NCBI GenBank assembly: GCA_035048485.1
Contig: CM068587.1
Location: forward strand, 51,513,501-51,577,500
Direction: 5' to 3'
DNA length: 64,000 bases
Origin: Pteria penguin
Taxonomy: Eukaryota > Mollusca > Bivalvia > Pterioida > Pteriidae
Notes under the pieces: model-generated
What the model was told of the DNA's origin: nothing
The model's input: the letters and a program-made list of their open reading frames with translations, nothing else
Database searches by the model: none
Shown here: piece after piece, positions 44,141 through 55,982 of the stretch
Layout of the letters: each line of letters begins with the position of its first letter
Numbering within the stretch: the stretch's first letter is position 1
Translations under genes and position numbers: made by a program

Positions 44141-44617
44141 TCTACGCAGCCGACTCCAACACTAGGGAATGGACATTAGCTTTTCGAGCATTCAAGCCAG
44201 CTAAAAAGCAACACAATGATGTAAGGAACATCCTCAAACGAAATATATGGAACATGTGGTAAGCCCTCAAAGTACTCCACTTTAGGTTCAAATCTGATGG
44301 GAAAAGTGACCAATAAAATTTCAGGAACATTGACCAATATACACTAACAGATTTTCAGCGTCATCCTGGTGTTGACAGACTACGCAAGTTCTAGAAATAT
44401 ATTTTACTGCTATCGGCCATAGAGGCTCTGAAACATGGACAGACAGGGATGGACGGCTCTTCACACACGATAGAAAATCATCGACTTTCACAAACCAATG
44501 ACGGACCAGAGTTCTCTTGGGGCCTTACCACACACGGCATGTGTTATACCGCAGAAACATGAATAAAGTCCGTCCCCACGTGACGTCAAATGAAATTGTG
44601 TTACAATATCACCTCAC
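44141..44617. other. No gene seen
   Basis: Possibly the tail of the preceding element (GGACAGACAGGGATGGACGG at 44436). No coding signal. Confidence 0.35.
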
Positions 44618-45246
44618 TACGGAAGCCCATTTAGGACCTATCAAAAAATATTTTTGAATTTGATATAACGAATTCTTGAATTTAATAAAACTGATTAAAT
44701 TCGTTTTAACGAATTCTTGAATTTGTTAAAACCGATTATAATTCGTTTTAACAAATTTGAGGAATTCGTTATAACGAATTAAATCTGATACGACAAATTT
44801 GAGGAATTCATTATAACGAATTGAATCTGTTATAACAAATTTGTTGAATTCGTTTTAACAGATTTGAAATTCGTTTTAACTAATTGAATTCGAAATAACG
44901 AATTCTTAAATTCATATATTCGATTTTATAAAATTTGTTATAACACATTTTCATCAAATTTGTGATAACAAATTTCAAATTTGATGAAATATGAATTTAA
45001 GAATTCGTTATTTCGAATTTAATTTGTGATAACAAATTTCAAAATCTGTTATAACGAATTCAACAAATTTGTTAAAAAAGATTTAATTCGTTATAACGAA
45101 TTCCTCGAATTTGGTATTACAGATTTAATACTTTAAAAAGAATTCCTCATATTTGTTAAAACGAATTTAATCCGTTTTAACAAATTCAAGAATTCGTTAT
45201 ATCAAATTCAAAAATATTTTTGATATGTCCTAAATGGGCTTCCGTA
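44618..45246. mobile_element. 629-bp foldback element with 6-bp duplication
   Basis: TACGGAAGCCCATTTAGGAC at the left end and its reverse complement at the right. The sequence CCTCAC directly flanks both ends (44612-44617 and 45247-45252). The whole interior is an imperfect palindrome centred near 44930, made of degenerate TTCGTTATAACGAATT-type blocks. No open frame. Confidence 0.85.
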
Positions 45247-45405
45247 CCTCACAGTCGATCCGAGCAAAATCTTTCTTCCGGGTGTGAGGCATTATTGTGT
45301 ACACAATACTAACGAGATGGAATATTTAAGTGTCATATTGAAACATTGGTGAAAACTAAAACTAAAATATCGACGCGAGAATATATTGATTATGTATATG
45401 AAAAA

Positions 45406-46599
45406 CAAGAGGCCCAAGTTGGCCTATATCGCTCACCTGAGCACAAAGTGCATATTTACAAGCAAGCAAGAAATTCTGTGCAGGGGTTCTGGAGAAGAAG
45501 ATGAAAATGTGTCAATGAAACAGAGCCAATGGCGGCCGTCTTGGATTACGGATCGGAATGAAAAACCTATACTTGGTAGAGGACCTTGAGTACTTACTTT
45601 CTATGCAGTTTGATGAAATTCTGTGCAGCCGATCTGGAGAAGAAGTTGAAAATGTTTCAACCATTCAGAGCCAATGGCGGCCATCTTGGATCACGGACTG
45701 GCATAAAAACACAAACTTGGTAGAGGACCTTGAGTACTTACTTTCTATGAAGTTTGGTGAAATTCTGTGCAGCAGTTCTGGAGAAGAAGTCAAAAATGTG
45801 TCAACCAATCAGAGCCAATGGCGGCCATCTTGTATCCCGGATCGGCATAAAAAACACAAACTTGGTAGAGGACTTTGAGTACCAACTTCCTATGACGTTT
45901 GGTGAAATTCTGTGCAGCTTTTCTGGAGGAGAAGTCGAAAATGTGTCAACCAATCAGAGCCAATGGCGGCCATCTTGGATCACGGATCGGCATAAAAAAC
46001 ACAAACTTGGTAGAGGACTTTGAGTACTTACTTCCTATGAAGTTTGGTGAAATTCTGTGCAGCAGTTCTGGAGAAGAAGTCGAAAATGTGTCTACCAATC
46101 AGAGCCAATGGCGGCCATCTTGGATCACGGATCGGCATAAAAAACACAAACTTGGTAGAAGACCTTGAGTACTTACTTCCTATGAAGATTGGTGAAATTC
46201 TGTGAAGCAGTTCTGGAGAAGAAGTCGAAAATGTGTCAACCAATCTGAGCCAATGGCTGCCATCTTGGATCACGGATCGGCATAAAAAACACAAACTTGG
46301 TAGATGACTTTGAGTACTTACTTCCTATGAAGTTTAGAGTAATTCTGTGTAGCATTTCTAGAGGAGAAGTCGAAAATGTGTCAACCAATCAGAGCCAATG
46401 GCGGCCATCTTGGATCACGGATCGGCATAAAAACACAAACTTTGTAGAGGACCTTGAGTACTTACTTCCTATGGAGTTTGGTGAAATTCTGTGCAGCGGT
46501 TCTGGAGAAGAAGTCGAAAATGTAGAAAAGTTAACGACGGACGACGGACGCTGCACTATGACAATAGCTCACTTGAGCTACGCTCAGGTGAGCTAAAAA
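45406..46599 (+). mobile_element. Tandem-repeat element with eight 145-bp units
   Basis: The left end has TTGGCCTATATCGCTCACCT GAGC and the right end GCTCACTTGAGCTACGCTCA GGTGAGCTAAAA, an inverted pair. In between, GAAATTCTGTGCAGC recurs at about 45470, 45615, 45759, 45904, 46049, 46194, 46340 and 46483, a steady 144-145 bp step. A short GACGGACGACGGACG tract precedes the right end. The layout resembles the pearl-type elements known from oysters (central tandem repeats plus an ACGG-type microsatellite); the link is an inference. The frames of about 90-106 codons repeat with the units and are not genes. Confidence 0.8.
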
Positions 46600-46834
46600 G
46601 CATGTGGTATGTTGGTATGTTAATTTAACCTCATAACTAATCAAATAAACACATCGTCTCCTTAAATATACTAAAAAATTTAAATTTCTGTTATGGGACC
46701 AGATTTCTATTAATGATCAACGAAATATATATAAATCAAACAAACTTTAGTTTCATCGATCCAATCCACCTCTTGTATTGTAACATAAAAAGTCATTCCT
46801 GGCTTCTATAATGCCAGAGGGAGTCGAAGTTGCA
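46600..46834. other. No gene seen
   Basis: Short AT-rich interval between repeats. Confidence 0.4.
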
Positions 46835-47030
46835 CAATTAGTATAATGCTTGGTTTATGACCGAATGATCCTTGTTTCGAATCTTGCAGGTGTCTTGTCT
46901 TTCGGACGAGACAGTATCAACGGACATCCAGTGGTTGGTAAAAGGTTTCTGCTTCGGTTGAATCCGTTGCATAGGTCTAAATTTCTGTGCAATTCATCAG
47001 ACAGGTGCCGCCACCACGTGTGATGGAGCA
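46835..47030 (+). mobile_element. Diverged SINE (family A)
   Basis: Retains CTTGTTTCGAATCTTGCAG, CTTTCGGACGAGACAGTATC, CCGTTGCATAGGTCTAAAT and CATCAGACAGGTGCCG. Old copy. Confidence 0.65.
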
Positions 47031-47428
47031 AAAGAATGCTCAATCTCTGAAGCCATAACTGGGTAATTTCTGCACGACAATACTCAATCACTCTCACAAA
47101 ATCATCCACATCTCTTTGTAAGATAATTTTCTTGCTTCTATCATCATGTTAAATTACATTCTGATAAATTTCCTTTATTCAGATACTCACTATTGTAATG
47201 AATGTTGATTCTTATCCAAAACCTTTGTTCAAAATTGCATATGATAATTTATTTTACTTAATCACTATGGTTACCACCTTACGTAACATTCATATTTCTC
47301 GTCAGGAATTTCTGGCTTTTCAACTTCTTTGTTAACATTACAAAAACTAAGAAGTTGTGTTAATACTTTTTTTTTCTCTTTGGCTAAAATCCCTAGTTCC
47401 TCAACGTGTATACTATATTTAACATAAA
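47031..47428. other. No gene seen
   Basis: AT-rich unassigned DNA. Confidence 0.4.
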
Positions 47429-47701
47429 GCCGGCGTGGCCTAGTGGTATCGCGTCGGACTCCTGATCGGGATGCCAGGGTTCGAGTCCCGCTCTGGTCAA
47501 GCCGGTGTCATGTCTTTCGGATGAGACAGTAAAAACCGAGGCCCCGTGTCGTGGTATGCATGGCACGTTAAAGATCCCTCACTGCTTCGGGTTGGTCCGT
47601 TGCAAAGGTCAAAATTTGTATGCTCCGCATCAGGCAGATGCCGTCACCATATACGTGAAATATTCGTGGTGTGACGTAAAACAAAAATCAATCAATCAAT
47701 A
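47429..47701 (+). mobile_element. tRNA-derived SINE (family A)
   Basis: Nearly identical in layout to 7292-7563, including the GTGGTATCGCG head. Flanks ATATTTAACATA and ATATTTAGCATA form a 12-bp duplication with one mismatch. Confidence 0.9.
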
Positions 47702-48172
47702 TATTTAGCATACAATACTATGGCCCAACATATATATATGTATAAATACGTAAACAGTCAAATGATCTTTAAGAACTACCTACTGTATTGAACAATCGTC
47801 CATCTTAAAAATAAAATACAAAACCATATCACTTTTCCTTTCTAGAAATCTATACAAAACCAAAACCGTTTCAAACAATCACCAGTCTCAATGGGTCATT
47901 TTACCCGCCCTCCTGTTGGTAAAGGCTTTAAAAGTTTATCTGCAATGGTGGCCAGAATCTTACATGCTGACTTATGGCTGACACATACTTTTATCACTCT
48001 TCATTCTGTGCGTTTGGAATCCAACCTATGAAATTCCGAGTTTGATACAAGGTCGCTAAACAGTCAGCCGTCTCACCAATAAATCATTTATTTCACATCT
48101 ACTTTCGTTTTCAGAATGTTTGTTATTTATTTCATTCACATGGTGGCGGTCACTTTTCACTCAAAAAGGATT

Positions 48173-48292
48173 AGGTTGGGTGATTGGTGTTTTACGTCGC
48201 TTTCAACAATTTTTCAGTTATATCGAGACATGGAAGCAGGAGGTAACCAACCTCTTAAACGTAGTGGCGCGACCCGGGAATCGAACCCGGTC
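48173..48292 (-). mobile_element. SINE family B, truncated
   Basis: The body and B-box area (CGACCCGGGAATCGAACCCG) are present; the 5' head is lost at 48292. Confidence 0.75.
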
Positions 48293-48426
48293 ACTCAAAA
48301 AGGAAACCCTCAATACCCGGAGAAAACATAGCTATTCGGCTGGTACAATAACAGACTTCTCCTGATCTTTTGAACGCAAGTAAACTGTAGCTTGACCAAG
48401 AGGAAATATTCCTGAAATGCTTGAGT

Positions 48427-48658
48427 AAGACCGAGAGGTCCTGGGTTCGATTTCCGCCATAGAAACAGCGGTGTCCTGTCTTTCGGATGACAGTAAATAT
48501 CGAGGTCCCGTTTCATATAGGCGTGGCATGTAAAAGATTCCTTACTGCTTCGGGTGGGTCCGTTGCATTTGTCTAAATTGCTATGCAAAGCATCAGGCAG
48601 ATGCCGTCATCATAGACAAGAATTCATCGTGGAGTGACAAAAACAATAATCAATCAAT
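48427..48658 (+). mobile_element. SINE family A, 5'-truncated
   Basis: Starts at GACCGAGAGGTCCTGGGTTC, with all central blocks and a CAAT tail. It lies about 135 bases from the truncated family B copy. Confidence 0.8.
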
Positions 48659-50016
48659 CTCTTTATATACACTGAGAAAGAAACAAGAATTATTAAAGTT
48701 ATAAAGCCAGTGATACACGTTAAAATCCGTTCGTGTCAGCTTAGACAAAAAAGTCAAAGTAGCATTCAAATAATATTTCAAACTCTCAAGAGATCAAGAT
48801 CATGTTCATCTTCCTGTTTATTTAATAAGAATTATAAACATACTGAAGAATATCGGTAGGATCTTATAATACCTATAAATATATCAAATAATAGTAATTA
48901 GAGTCGACTTGCTTGCCTCTGCATCTTTTCTCACCGTATCCGTTCATACATCAACGAGGTTTTTGGTCGAACAATAACTGTCATTACATTTTAACACAGC
49001 GTGGATCTGTCATTTTCAATCAGTAATAGAGTGCAGTGTTCGTTTGGTGTTAATGCATCTCGTCCTTTATGAACTAGATAGTCATGCTCTGGAAGCCTCG
49101 ATGTGAGTTGTCCATGTTCTAGGTGCTATCCGTCAGGTGGCAGCCTTCCATGCTGTCAGAATCCGCATGACCGTGGAGACTGAGAGTTTCGGTAAATTGG
49201 CACATAAAACAGGCAGCGTGGGTGCACCTGGAATATTCATTGAACATTTATAAGTACATCAAATCAAAATCAAATCAAATAATCTTCATTTAGAGTCGGT
49301 TTGCATACACATAACAAATAACATTAGCTCTCTTGAGCTATTTACCGACTAGACAATCACCATACAAAGAATATCAAACATGGACACAAACATATATATC
49401 ACACTTACACAAAAAGTATCTGAAACAGTGTAACTGAAGTCAGAAATCTAATTCTAAATAAGAACCATGCAACAATAAGTCATAAAAGAAGAAAAGCACG
49501 ATGAATGCATTAAATGCCAAAAGGTAAAAGATATTTAATGGAAAATTGAAATGTTAAAATTATATACGATATAAATGTAATTATGGAAATAAACATCCAC
49601 TTTTCAACAGGTCCACTGGCATACATCACTTATTCAGAATAGCAATTGGACTGAATACTTGACAGGGCCTAAGGTAGAAGGTTATGGCGCGTGCCTGTAG
49701 CGTACTGCAAGTGGTCAACAAGGATCAGCTGGAAATATGTAACGGACGTAGTGAATAATTACTGCCAACCCCCCTTGAAGAGATGTAGGTACGGTAAAAA
49801 GTAAAACATTAAATAAACTCTTAAAACATGCAAGTGTATCCTAATAAACCTTAGATGATCTCCCTTGTTGACACGAACGTGACAATAAAGCAGCCGCCTT
49901 CTTTATTGCCATTCACAAGGTCACTGCCGTCTTAATGAATGTCCTATACTCACCGTTGACTATGAAAAATCGACATTAATTGTCAATCTACACTTATTAT
50001 ATTAACCCATTAAGAA
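48659..50016. other. No gene seen
   Basis: Mixed unassigned sequence. At 49256-49285 there is a short AAATC microsatellite-like run. I found no repeats shared with the rest of the window. Confidence 0.35.
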
Positions 50017-50382
50017 TTACTGAATGTGTCTTAAACGAATAAATTGGGTAGGAAGCTCACAATTGTTCTTAATGACGTTGAGGAACAATTGCCTCTGTCT
50101 ATCTGCCATCATCGATATATAGGAGAAGCTGTGACAATTACCCTTACCAATTAGTTTGACTATCTGCATACAATTACAATAAATTATGAACTGGCAAATG
50201 TCGTGGTGAAATTGTGGATGACAATACGCGTATTTTACTTCTATCCTACCTTCATTGAAAAACTGGGAATAATAGTTGTTGCCGATGACTTCATAGTGAG
50301 AAATGCCAAAGGTGTAGACGTGTCTCCATTTGGTACGAGGAGACTTAAACGGTTTACACAAAACGGAAGTCCTTAAACACAA
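50017..50382 (-). CDS. Hypothetical 121-codon frame
   Basis: The longest ordinary-looking short ORF outside repeats: KWRHVYTFGISHYEVIGN, then FFNEGRIEVKYAYCHPQF, FIIYCNCMQIVKLI and a tail ELPTQFIRLRHIQ. Residue use is balanced for this AT-rich DNA, but I recognise no domain. It could be a coding exon, a relic, or chance. Confidence 0.25.
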   Translation of the reverse strand: MCLRTSVLCKPFKSPRTKWRHVYTFGISHYEVIGNNYYSQFFNEGRIEVKYAYCHPQFHHDICQFIIYCNCMQIVKLIGKGNCHSFSYISMMADRQRQLFLNVIKNNCELPTQFIRLRHIQ

Positions 50383-51203
50383 TTTGCCTTATTGTTTGCT
50401 TCACTTGCACGTTTTGCATGAAATAGAAGTAGCTAGTCTACCAGTATCACCTTCACGAAGATAACAAGTAGGCAGGGATCACCCTACGCCGCGATATTCT
50501 CGCATTTTTTCATAAATATCGCATTTACCCTGCTCTTTTGCTCTAAAACATCGCATACCTCCTTTGCAACAATCGCAATGATGTCATTATAACGCGATTG
50601 AACAATAAGTTTTGACTTTTCATCTTCAAATTTTCAGCTTGTTTGTTGTCCATCTACGTTAATCAGAAGCTTGATTCAAGTCGCGCTATTTACGCCATGT
50701 TTGCAAACACGGAGCTGACCATGTCGGACGCACTATACGTAGTCAAACATATACCTGGTTTGTAAATCCGGACAATACGAGACGCTTCTTCTAGCGTAAA
50801 TACACGGTCATGGGTAAGAAAATCTTGATTGTTAATTGACGTAGCTCCATGATAACCCCTAGTATTTACTATTACACAGTGTGTCATGCCGTTTTTTCTT
50901 TTAATCAAACATTTTGAAAGAATCTTATCAGTTATATTGACACATGAATATCGTTTGCTCAGCACAGGTTCTGCAATTTAATTTTACATTGGGTATTTTC
51001 CGAGCAAAGTAAAAATGCCGCGGAAAAAAAAGAATTTCCGAGCCATTAAAAGACCAACAAAAGTTGGACCTCATAGTGACCGGTTGATGCACGTGATGAT
51101 AGAAGGCCCAAAGCTATCTGACTTTCAATTTAAAGCTGCATTCAAACAGTGGCGACACAAAAAGCCAAGGGCTATTCTAACATTTAAATAAATATGCACT
51201 ATT

Positions 51204-51537
51204 CACTACTGGGACCAAAAACCCCTGAGAATCCCGTTTTTCACTGCAAAACTCTGCAACACCCTGAAAAACTCTGAAAAACACTGAAGTCTGCCTGAAA
51301 AACACTGAAAAACTCTGACAGCCCTGATAAACACTGAAAAACTCTGAAGTCTACCCTGAAAAACTCTGAAAAACACTGACGACCCTGAAAAACTCTGCAA
51401 AACTCTGAAAAACTCTGACGCCACTGAAAAACTCTGCAAAACTCTGAAAAACCCTGAAAAACACTGACACCTGCTGCGTTGCCCTCCGGCCGTGCGATCG
51501 CGGCCTCGCGTACTTCTATACGGTCCCTTCTATAAGC
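51204..51537 (+). repeat. Left terminal inverted repeat of the CACTA element
   Basis: More than 15 irregularly spaced copies of CTGAAAAAC / CTGCAAAAC fill the outer 270 bases, followed by a GC-rich inner part (CCGGCCGTGCGATCGCGGCC). The open frame read through it on minus is a product of the repeat. Confidence 0.9.
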
Positions 51538-51939
51538 CCTATTGGCATTAATGTATATAAAATGTGATGAGTTGTGAATTAGAAAAAAAAGGGGAAGAGA
51601 AAATAAATAAAACATATCTTGCATTTTTGTACGGTGTTTTGAAGTGAAATTATTTTAACGAATCTCTAAATTTAATTTTACTGATGCATTATTCAAAACC
51701 AAACAAACCCAGCAAAGGCGTACTACAATACAAAGGCTTTTCTTACCGAGATTTATATATACATTTGTACATATATATACAAATGAAAATGTATGTACAT
51801 ATATTCCTTGTAAATATCACTGTTTCATAACTGTGTATTGAAATAGTGAAGAAAAAATAAAATATATATATATAAAAAAGAAGCTCAAGAATAATAAATT
51901 AGTGAATAATAAATAAAAAAGTGAATAATAAATGAATAA

Positions 51940-51948
51940 ATGAATGAA

Positions 51949-52012
<64 letters not shown>
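51940..52012. repeat. (AAAT)n microsatellite
   Basis: About 16 perfect AAAT units with a few GAAT variants at the start; it encodes the artificial FIYLFIYLF frame. Confidence 0.95.
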
Positions 52013-54221
52013 ATCTGAATGTGACCAGTACCTATAAATTTTATACGAAAAGCGAATTTAATACACCAGTACTGACAGCAAATCGACCACAAAGAAAATC
52101 GCTTGCCATTCATTTTAAATAACACAATGCATTCTATTCCAATTCTGTTGCAACATTTATAGAAACTATACCCATATATTTTCATGTGACGACCTTTAGG
52201 TTTAAACACCCCCACCCCACCCCTTCTCACACACACACGCACGCAATACTTTTTTCTCTATCAAAATTAAGATATACAAATTTAACCTTTGTTCTTATTA
52301 TAACAGCGTAATATAACAAAGTTCAGAGGACAATAACTTTCTGTAACTGAAAATTTTACGTGTCTACGTGTTGCTCTTTCATTCAAATGACATACGTAAA
52401 TTTTGTCCGATAAAGTATTTCAGTGATTAAATATTCTCTCGGTATTCAATAATGTTGCTTGAAGTTTCAATATATCAGTGTAACAACGTATCTGCCGTTT
52501 GTTATATCACTACCTACTTAATCTACATCATGTAACTCTATACAATAAAATGATTTTATCTAACAGCCCCACCCCCCCGCCCTTTTCAATGGGTTACTGT
52601 CCCCCCCCCCCCCCCCATTTTTTCTTTCAAAAATTTCTAGATCCGCCCGCCTATTACATATTGTAACAATGTATCTAGTAAGGGTCATGTATAGCAATGG
52701 CGAATACAAGGGCGCTCGCCCTGTTGACTGGGACATAGAAGTCTTACATAAAAATACCCTGTCCTGTCAAAACTAGCAAAGTATTTGACCTTTATTTTCA
52801 GAATGACATATAAATACAAGTAAACGGTGTCATATTTAGAGCAGATACCTCGATCTGCCCCAACCTATGGATCCAAATCGTAAATTGTCGAGTAGGATGT
52901 TTAAATCATATAGTATATTTAAATTGAGACCATACACTCACCCCCCCCCCCCCACCACCACCACGCCCCTTCTCTCTCTATCATATATATATATTATACT
53001 AGAATATCTTCATTAGAAAGTAACGGCACACGCATGGAATCTGAAATTGTTTTATTTTAATCCGACATGTCTTTGTTTTTTTTACCTTTATTCTACATGT
53101 CATCAGTACTCTATTACGTAATAAACATCCGGTTGTTTAACCCGGTAAATATCGCTCGTAATCTCATATAGTTTGCTACCTATCATGCTGTAAATTGGGA
53201 ATCGTAATTAACAGTACCTTGGTATGTATGAGGGGACAAAACATATTTAGTAACAGGTTGAAACATATCCAGTTGATACATTTCAATGTTAATTTTGTGT
53301 TATTGGCAAAATTAAAGTGTCATTTTAACAGTGACTTATAAAGTTTAGGACAAAAACTGATTTTCAATCTTCAAAAGTGAAATTATTTGTTTTACACACA
53401 ATCATTTATTTATTTTTATGTCATAAACTAAACTGCATCAATTATTTAAGTTCAATTTCTTCCGCATTTCCTCTGATAATAGCAATATTATAGAATACAT
53501 GCGAAATGTGAGATTTGTAAAGCTGTGATGTAAAGTGCTATTCAGTTCCATTAATTTACATACGGATTAAATAAGTAGCTGCGTTACGGCCTGCAGCGAG
53601 AAGGAAATACGCATACCCAAAGCCATGCTCGTTCACTTAAGTTGGACACTGTTTAAAAAAAAGGGGGGGGGGAGGGTTGGTAGAATTAAATTAACGCAAC
53701 TTCACAGCGTTTTATCGGTGAATGGCCGCTAATTTATGAAGAATGCAATATTGATTTATCAATATTAATCATGAATGCTTTTAAACTCAAAAGAGAGTGG
53801 GGAGCGGCCTTAAGGTCGTAACATAACGATATTTGGGTGGATTCTTTACACAGATTGGAAAAGATGTAAAAATAAACATCAATCATTATGTGTTATTAAA
53901 ATGATTGATAGGGATATATAGAATTAATTATTTCTTTTTTTTTCTGTATTTATTTATCTGTTTACAATTAAAACTATGCGTTTTCTGTAAACTTCGTCTA
54001 TCGATTTTTTAAAATCTTATTATTTTTATTAAATTTATTTTGATGTATTTTTTTCGTACGGAAAAGTTTAATGTTCTTATTATAAATAAATAGATGAATT
54101 AATAATTAAATAAATAGATAAATAATAAATAAATAAGAAAATAAATAAATAAATAAATGAAGTCCGTTGAGGAAGGCCGCTGGCCGAAATGTTACAGTAC
54201 GGAAAAATAGTGCTCTTATTA

Positions 54222-54268
<47 letters not shown>

Positions 54269-54734
54269 ATAGATAAATTTTAAAATGTCTTGTTCTATAT
54301 TTTGTACTTATTTCCCCCTCCCTTAATGCACCTCTATGAAAGAACGATGTTAAGTAACATGCTACTGCTGTAGTTAGATTATTTGTTCGTTCGTTTGTTT
54401 GTTTGTTTCATTCTTCTTTCTTTCTTTAAGTCGATCAATAAAACAAGTGACATCGCGCTGGAAAGTCCTGTGTCAATAAAATTGTTTTTGCTAAGTACGT
54501 TATTCATGTGATTTATTCAACTGCAAATGTAAAGATCATCTTACAAACGTAAGTCAGAATAGGAACAATATCTTAGTAATTTTATCTATAAAAATCGTTA
54601 AAATAAGTCCTTGACAAATGGTAAAAAAATGCGGGTTTTTTTTTCTTATACCCCGCTTATAAATTCATCACATTTAATACTTATTAAAGGTCATATATAG
54701 ATAACAGCGAACCATTTCAAGGGCTTATAAGGTA

Positions 54735-55068
54735 TATTATAAAAGGGACCGTATAGAAGTACGCGAGGCCGCGATCGCACGGCCGGAGGGCATCGCAGCG
54801 GGTGTCAGTGTTTTTCAGGGTTTTTCAGAGTTTTGCAGAGTTTTTCAGTGGCGTCAGAGTATTTCAGAGTTTTGCAGAGTTTTTCAGGGTCGTCAGTGTT
54901 TTTCAGAGTTTTTCAGGGTAGACTTCAGAGTTTTTCAGTGTTTATCAGGGCTGTCAGAGTTTTTCAGTGTTTTTCAGGCAGACTTCAGTGTTTTTCAGAG
55001 TTTTTCAGGGTGTTGCAGAGTTTTGCAGTGAAAAACGGGATTCTCAGGGGTTTTTGGTCCCAGTAGTG
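54735..55068 (-). repeat. Right terminal inverted repeat of the CACTA element
   Basis: Mirror image of 51204-51537 with few differences, including the same order of GTTTTTCAG / GTTTTGCAG subrepeats and the CCGCGATCGCACGGCCGG inner part. Similarity ends at GGGACCGTATAGAAG and a few bases beyond. Confidence 0.9.
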
Positions 55069-55071
55069 ATT

Positions 55072-55850
55072 GTTCTCTGTTCAAAAAATAAAGAAAAAGT
55101 GGAGTTTTGTACATCATCTTGCAATGTTTTTAATTAATACATTCCAAATCTCACTGATATTGAGAAAATCTCATTGTTTTTTTTTAGCAAATGAGATTTT
55201 TATCTCATCACTCGGAGGGGCTAGGGTGATCCCTGAGTAGGGGTTATGGAATGCCGACACTATGGGTGATGAAATACTATACTGACTACTCTCCGAATTT
55301 AATCTGCTTTCTACGTGGTACCATCTATCAGGTATTTTGTGTGAATGTCACCCGAGGATGACTGTATGATGGTTGCGGCCTACCTTTGGTAGTATTAGAA
55401 ACTTAGGTGTCCTATTAACACTTCAGTTAAACCTCCGGTACGTGGGCCAGTGATGGTTCATCAGGCAAAGAAAAGCAGATAGATAGCAAATAGATTTGCT
55501 ATGCTGTTAGACACCGAGAGCATCACCAACCTAGTGCACTGACCCTCAATATATATTTGAAAATTAACTCTGATACATGGTTTTAAATTATTTCGAAGCT
55601 AAGCAATAACCCATGCACCGCTCCCTCCTTCGATGTATTTCGTCTCTAATTTTATGTCGAGTTGGTGATAATTGCTGTTAATATTTTTCTTATTTCTACA
55701 CTCTCGAGCTTGATCATTAATCATCACCGAAAAGAGGTAAGTCGTCAATATGTGCATATGATGAAGTAAGTGAAAACAGGAATATATGTCCGCGTAATAT
55801 TCCTGCCACTAGGAATGTATGTCCGTGTACTATTCCGGCCGCTAACTTAC
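55072..55850. other. No gene; presumed intron
   Basis: Unassigned sequence immediately downstream, on the minus strand, of the exon at 55851-55982. Confidence 0.35.
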
Positions 55851-55982
55851 CCTCTACTACGATCTTGGCTATCTGCTGAGGAGGGGGGGTGTTGAACCAT
55901 GTGAGGTAAGCAGACAAATGGCCCACGTCGTATCCCTTCAGTATCTCTCCCTGTAGGTACCTGACTAGCATTTCCATGTTCT
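55851..55982 (-). CDS. Exon of an unrecognised multi-exon gene
   Basis: The acceptor GATTAACAG precedes it and GTAAGT follows it. It joins in phase 1 to the exon at 59679-59871 (G+AG gives Glu) and encodes NMEMLVRYLQGEILKGYDV, then GHLSAYLTWFNTPPPQQI and AKIVVEG. Composition is clearly protein-like. The frame runs on past the donor without a stop, but the GTAAGT site is a better end. Function unknown. Confidence 0.65.

Larger units (their letters stand above)
51204..55068. mobile_element. CACTA-type element, non-autonomous (3865 bp)
   Basis: Both ends read CACTACTGGGACCAAAAACC inward, and the trinucleotide ATT flanks each end (51201-51203 and 55069-55071). Long inverted repeats (51204-51537 and 54735-55068) enclose about 3.2 kb without a transposase-like frame; the interior holds AAAT microsatellites, C and G homopolymers and AT-rich DNA. 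CACTA ends, a 3-bp duplication and subterminal short repeats are hallmarks of the CMC/CACTA superfamily. It would need a transposase from elsewhere. Confidence 0.85.

Noticed and set aside
45386..46596. Series of 67-106-codon frames with similar residues
   Set aside because: They shift frame from unit to unit of the 145-bp tandem repeat and are not a repeat protein.
42282..46600. CRISPR-like array because of regular 145-bp spacing
   Set aside because: The whole 145-bp unit is repeated without unique spacers, and the DNA is eukaryotic.
50690..50965. 91-codon minus-strand frame, and a 58-codon plus-strand frame at 51015-51191
   Set aside because: Composition is acceptable but there is no domain, splice support or second copy; the plus-strand frame ends next to the CACTA insertion site. 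Not enough to call genes.
51241..51624. 127-codon frame over the left CACTA inverted repeat
   Set aside because: It is generated by the GTTTTTCAG subrepeat; the mirrored frame at 54833-55066 has the same origin.
51817..52242. 141-codon minus-strand frame
   Set aside because: Its core is the AAAT microsatellite read as FIYLFIYLF; the rest is AT-rich filler.
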